Origin: Bacteroidales bacterium UBA4073 | Lineage (GTDB): Bacteria > Bacteroidota > Bacteroidia > Bacteroidales > Tenuifilaceae | Reading direction: 5' to 3' | Assembly (NCBI GenBank): GCA_002383425.1 | Contig: DFYV01000141.1 | Span: forward strand, 222-9,971 | DNA: 9,750 bases | Shown: positions 6,948 to 9,750 of the stretch, piece after piece | How positions within the stretch are numbered: position 1 is the stretch's first letter | Layout of the letters: every line of letters starts with the position of its first letter | Program-made: the position numbers and the translations under genes | Notes under the pieces: generated by a model | Databases searched by the model: none | Told to the model about the DNA's origin: nothing | What the model saw: only the letters and a program-made list of their open reading frames with translations

Positions 6948-7628
6948 ATGAAAATCGATATTATTACGGTTTTGCCTGAGCTGCTTGAAAGCCCGCTTAA
7001 CCACTCAATAATTAAACGGGCACAGGATAAGGGGTTGGTGAACATTAAGCTGCACCACCTGCGCGATTACACCACTGACAAGCATCGGACAGTTGACGAT
7101 TACGCCTTTGGCCCCGATGCCGGAATGGTTTTAAAGGTTGAGCCAATTTATGAGGCTATTGAAAAGCTAAAATCGGAGCTTGAGTACGACGAAATCATAT
7201 ACACCTCACCCGACGGGGAGCCCTACACCCAGAAATTGGCCAATTACCTTAGCACAAAAGAGAACATACTTATACTCTGCGGCCATTACAAGGGAGTGGA
7301 TAACAGGGTACGAGAGCATCTGATTACCCGCGAGATTTCCATTGGCGACTATGTGCTATCGGGTGGTGAGCTGGCAGCAGCCATTATTGTGGATAGCGTT
7401 GTGCGCTTAGTTCCGGGAGTACTTTCCGATGAAACATCGGCACTAACCGACTCGTTCCAGGATGGTTTGCTCGCTCCTCCTGTTTATACGCGACCTGCAG
7501 AATTTAAAGGGTGGAAAGTTCCAGAAATACTCCTATCGGGCAATTTTAAGGAAATTGAGAAATGGCAGATGGAGCAAGCATACGAGCGGACAAAACGTTT
7601 ACGCCCGAACTTGCTAAAGGATGATTAA
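6948..7628 (+). CDS. trmD: tRNA (guanine-37-N1)-methyltransferase TrmD
   Basis: TrmD methylates G37 beside the anticodon of several tRNAs using S-adenosylmethionine and so prevents +1 frameshifting. It is cytosolic, dimeric and normally essential. The 226-residue form starting MKIDIITVLPEL is the usual Bacteroidota length. The trefoil-knot SAM-binding motifs are present: LCGHYKGVDNRV (around 110-121) and SIGDYVLSGGELA (131-142). Then come DSVVRLVPGVL, LTDSFQDGLLAPPVYTRP with Asp168 matching the catalytic D169 of E. coli, and the C-terminal EKWQMEQAYERTKRLRPNLL helix. An upstream in-frame start at 6873 would add 25 unconserved residues and precede the promoter, so 6948 is chosen. It stands alone here, without the rpsP-rimM-rplS partners seen in many bacteria. 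It ends 2 bp before the stop of a converging gene. Confidence 0.97.
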   Translation: MKIDIITVLPELLESPLNHSIIKRAQDKGLVNIKLHHLRDYTTDKHRTVDDYAFGPDAGMVLKVEPIYEAIEKLKSELEYDEIIYTSPDGEPYTQKLANYLSTKENILILCGHYKGVDNRVREHLITREISIGDYVLSGGELAAAIIVDSVVRLVPGVLSDETSALTDSFQDGLLAPPVYTRPAEFKGWKVPEILLSGNFKEIEKWQMEQAYERTKRLRPNLLKDD

Positions 7629-7630
7629 CC

Positions 7631-9370
7631 CTACCGGAGAATCTTCCTGACAAAGGCCACTGTAAAATACGACATCATGAAAACTCCCATAAACCCCTCG
7701 GTGCCAGCAATAAACCTTGCTATTCCCAATGGTGCAAAATCGCCGTAACCAATGGTAAAAAAAGTAACCACGCTGAAGTAAAAACCTCGCGCAATAATGC
7801 TAAGCATCTCCCCCGTAGCGGATGTTGCTGAAATATACCCCCACCCTAATGCCATTATGGCAATGTATAGTAAGCTATAGGCAACATACACCACCAGAAT
7901 GCTTGCTATTACCCGCTGTGGCGAGGTGGCGTAAAGCCCCATGTGATCGAAAAGTAACTTTTTTGCCAAATATAAAAGACGATTTGCCATATAACCAACT
8001 TTCCCTTCCTGCCTGGAATTTATCAACGATGCTTTCATATCACATCGTTTGAACTCCACGTATGCTGCATCTTCCTCATCATACTTCCCAAGCGCATTAA
8101 AATTTTCCTTAAGTATTCTGAACTGCTCAGCCTTTTCGGCAACTGTTGTGTAGTCCTGTGAGTAGATTAAAGCGCTTACCCTATTAGCATTCCAGTCGAT
8201 GTATATTTGACCGAGCAACCTGACTCCAGCCAGGTTCAGACTCTTTATTACAGGGGGATTACCATGGGTATAAAACTCAACAATATCACGAATTGTGCAT
8301 CCTGAAAGGTTAATCTCGTTGCATTCCTTTACGTGCAGGTTGACGGTTGCATTGAAGTGGCAGTCGGTAAAAACGAGTTTCCCAACCTGCGATTCCGAAA
8401 AGCTAATGGTTTCGTTGAACGAAGAACGTTCAAAAATTATCTCCGAGTTTAGGCCTTGATATAAATCGAAAATTGGCTTGACCGTTCCAAATGATACCCT
8501 TTTGAATGAAAGTTTTCCCTTTTGGGTCTCGGCGCCTTCAAAGTTGAGCTCACCCTCGTGAAACGAAGCGCGGTTAAACGAAGTTCTGCCTGCATGGAAC
8601 TCGGCAGCCCGAAAATCGATTCTCCCGTTACCAAAGTCAACCCGCTCAAACGATACACCACCGCCACCAAAGCGGGCGTAATGAAAATCAACCTTCCCAA
8701 TGCCAAAGCGGCTTACCCTAAAATCGACATCACTACTGAAGAACTCGGCGTTAATAAACGATACATCGCCATTGCCAAAATCGACATTGGTAAAAATAGC
8801 CTCGCCATTGCCATAGAAGGTATCCTGAAAATCCTTTACGCCATCATCGAATATGGTGTTCTTTAGCGAAAGCGTTTCACCTTCGAATTTCACCTGGGTG
8901 AAATTTGTTTTTGGTGCTTTTATGAAGCAATTGGTTAACCGGTAAGAACCTAAAAAATGCGATAAATGGAAATCGCACAGCTCGGAGGTAATATAAGAAT
9001 CGTCAATAACAAAATCGCCCGATACGTGCAAGGTGGAAAAATCGATACTGACCTGCGATTCAAAGAATGCGTTACGCGCCGTAAAGAGTGACATTGGGAT
9101 GGGCTGAGTTTTGTCAACCTGCAGGTATCGCTTACAAGCCAAAGTTGAGAAACCCTGTACGTAGCAAAAATCGAGATTAACCTGCTCCATTCTCCCAATG
9201 GCTTCGTATATTTCGGCCAAATCGGGTACTCCCAAGCTAAGCGAAGCTATCAGTACACCTTTACTATTAAAAAGGTCTATTTTGGCGGTTTGCTTTGTGG
9301 TAAATCCATCGGATCGTACGAATGGACGCTGGATTAAATCAATCTTATAAGAATCGAAAGAGTATGCCAT
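7631..9370 (-). CDS. Pentapeptide-repeat beta-helix fused to a two-TM potassium channel
   Basis: A 579-residue membrane protein with two clear parts. From about residue 105 to 360 it has repeats of the Pentapeptide_3 type. Between F198 and F301 the spacing is strictly 7 then 5, so a 12-residue unit F-x-x-G-x-V-x-F-x-x-A-x runs about nine times, with one Phe replaced by Thr (282). This predicts a regular right-handed beta-helix. After a charged linker with possible coiled-coil character (about 408-450), TM1 lies near 487-508, a pore helix near 525-538, the selectivity filter TIGYGDFAP at 539-547, and TM2 near 549-573. This is the Ion_trans_2 layout of bacterial K+ channels, here expected to assemble as a tetramer. 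There is no signal peptide, so the helix is inferred to be cytosolic and could gate or anchor the channel. No RCK domain is present. Neighbours give no functional hint. Confidence 0.88.
   Translation of the reverse strand: MAYSFDSYKIDLIQRPFVRSDGFTTKQTAKIDLFNSKGVLIASLSLGVPDLAEIYEAIGRMEQVNLDFCYVQGFSTLACKRYLQVDKTQPIPMSLFTARNAFFESQVSIDFSTLHVSGDFVIDDSYITSELCDFHLSHFLGSYRLTNCFIKAPKTNFTQVKFEGETLSLKNTIFDDGVKDFQDTFYGNGEAIFTNVDFGNGDVSFINAEFFSSDVDFRVSRFGIGKVDFHYARFGGGGVSFERVDFGNGRIDFRAAEFHAGRTSFNRASFHEGELNFEGAETQKGKLSFKRVSFGTVKPIFDLYQGLNSEIIFERSSFNETISFSESQVGKLVFTDCHFNATVNLHVKECNEINLSGCTIRDIVEFYTHGNPPVIKSLNLAGVRLLGQIYIDWNANRVSALIYSQDYTTVAEKAEQFRILKENFNALGKYDEEDAAYVEFKRCDMKASLINSRQEGKVGYMANRLLYLAKKLLFDHMGLYATSPQRVIASILVVYVAYSLLYIAIMALGWGYISATSATGEMLSIIARGFYFSVVTFFTIGYGDFAPLGIARFIAGTEGFMGVFMMSYFTVAFVRKILR
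8468..8779 (-). repeat. 36-bp coding repeats of the beta-helix
   Basis: This stretch encodes residues 198-301 of the channel fusion, in which a 12-residue unit repeats about nine times, hence a 36-bp DNA period. The DNA copies are diverged (conserved mainly at Phe, Gly and hydrophobic codons), so it is an old protein repeat and not a fresh tandem duplication. Confidence 0.75.
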
Positions 9371-9385
9371 TCCATATTTTTGGAA

Positions 9386-9393
9386 TAAAGTTA
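9386..9393 (-). promoter_or_regulatory. Possible -7 element of the channel gene
   Basis: Read on -, TAACTTTA matches the TAnnTTTG consensus at 5 of its 6 fixed positions and lies 15 bp before the start codon at 9370. T-rich DNA upstream lacks a clean TTTG. It is a plausible but weak call. Confidence 0.3.
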
Positions 9394-9456
9394 GCAGAAA
9401 ATATTAAAAAGAATGCCTGCTTAGCTGGAAATTAATTTTTAGGGTTGACAAGGGCT

Positions 9457-9645
9457 AAAACATTTTTACAACAAGCATCATGGCAGGCTTGTCGGATTTA
9501 ATGGTTTGCCTCAATAAGGTATTGAAGCTAAGCTTTTGATGAGCTCCTCGAGAACTTGTTGTTACGATTCGCCCTAATGCAATCGTATTATAAACTCCTT
9601 GAACTTCCTTTTACGATTGCTTGCATTGTTTATTAGCTCACTCAT
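9457..9645 (-). pseudogene. Decayed N-terminal remnant of a DUF438-type protein
   Basis: From an ATG at 9645 the - strand reads MSELINNASNRKRKFKEFI, then IRLH, a stop (9574-9576), GES, a stop (9562-9564), and QQVLEELIKSLASIPY, a stop (9511-9513). After this only scattered similarity remains (SLP, then KCF) down to about 9457. The start MSELINN, the LH-GES motif and the following helix resemble the N-terminus of DUF438 proteins, which in intact form carry this domain ahead of hemerythrin-like and PAS domains. Only about 60 codons are left and nothing beyond them is recognisable. The assignment is from memory of the family pattern and the piece is too degraded to be certain. Confidence 0.5.
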
Positions 9646-9730
9646 GGCATTTGATATTTAATCAAAATTATGAAAAAGAGTTAAAGAAAAGAAGAGTCGT
9701 AACTAATCAGTATTAACAAACATAGCTACT

Positions 9731-9750
9731 CACCGCAAAGACGCAATGGC
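9731..9750. repeat. Possible start of a dispersed CGCAAAGACGCAA repeat
   Basis: The last 20 bp contain CACCGCAAAGACGCAA, a motif that in many Bacteroidota genomes begins intergenic runs of related CGCAAAG units. Only one unit is visible before the window ends. The first 17 bp of the window (CACAAAGACCACGAAG) have a similar character. Confidence 0.35.

Larger units (their letters stand above)
9371..9750. other. 380-bp right-end region without an intact gene
   Basis: It holds the possible channel promoter, the DUF438-like remnant at 9457-9645, and an A-rich stretch (about 9660-9720). At the extreme end is a short CACCGCAAAGACGCAA motif that may start a dispersed repeat continuing past the window. 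No intact gene is seen. Confidence 0.6.

Noticed and set aside
8522..8866. A 114-codon open frame on + opposite the beta-helix repeats
   Set aside because: It is antisense to a clear channel-fusion gene. Its openness follows from the regular codons of the 36-bp repeat, and its translation shows no family features.
1..9750. tRNA or rRNA genes, CRISPR array, toxin-antitoxin or phage-defence cluster
   Set aside because: No cloverleaf, conserved rRNA segment, spaced repeat array or recognisable defence gene was seen on either strand.

Overview
This is an AT-leaning window of a Bacteroidota genome, probably Bacteroidales or a close relative. The clues are a SusB-type GH97 lipoprotein, a DUF3467 protein, a short CstA, a stand-alone trmD behind a textbook TAnnTTTG promoter element, and start codons with little Shine-Dalgarno sequence. 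No rRNA, tRNA or CRISPR array was seen.

Layout. Positions 131-2526 hold a probable two-gene unit on +: a small DUF3467 protein, then 11 bp later a lipoprotein GH97 glucosidase whose acidic active-site residues have exactly the spacing of SusB. It ends at a strong hairpin terminator shared with the converging cstA-like transporter gene (2563-3984, -). The 245-bp space upstream of cstA carries two imperfect 45-bp direct repeats. Next is an ISL3-type insertion sequence (about 4180-5460). It has clear terminal inverted repeats and a complete DDE triad, but its transposase is broken by two -1 frameshifts and one in-frame stop. The IS ends about 20 bp before the start of an unrecognised secreted protein with TPR-like helices (5481-6641, +). 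After a 306-bp gap with a small GC-rich hairpin and a promoter comes trmD (6948-7628, +). It converges, with only 2 bp between stop codons, on a gene for a membrane protein (7631-9370, -) that joins a pentapeptide-type beta-helix of regular 12-residue coils to a two-helix potassium-channel pore. The right end holds the wreck of a DUF438-type gene (about 9457-9645, -). Both window ends carry short sequences resembling the dispersed CACAAAG/CGCAAAGACGCAA motifs seen in Bacteroidota intergenic DNA.

The genes do not form one pathway. GH97 (alpha-glucoside breakdown) and CstA (uptake of pyruvate or peptides on starvation) both concern carbon nutrition, but they are convergent and need not be co-regulated. 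TrmD is housekeeping. The most unusual items are the beta-helix/potassium-channel fusion, the 45-bp repeats between cstA and the IS, the layered decay of the IS, and the decayed DUF438 remnant. I see no convincing new multi-gene system.
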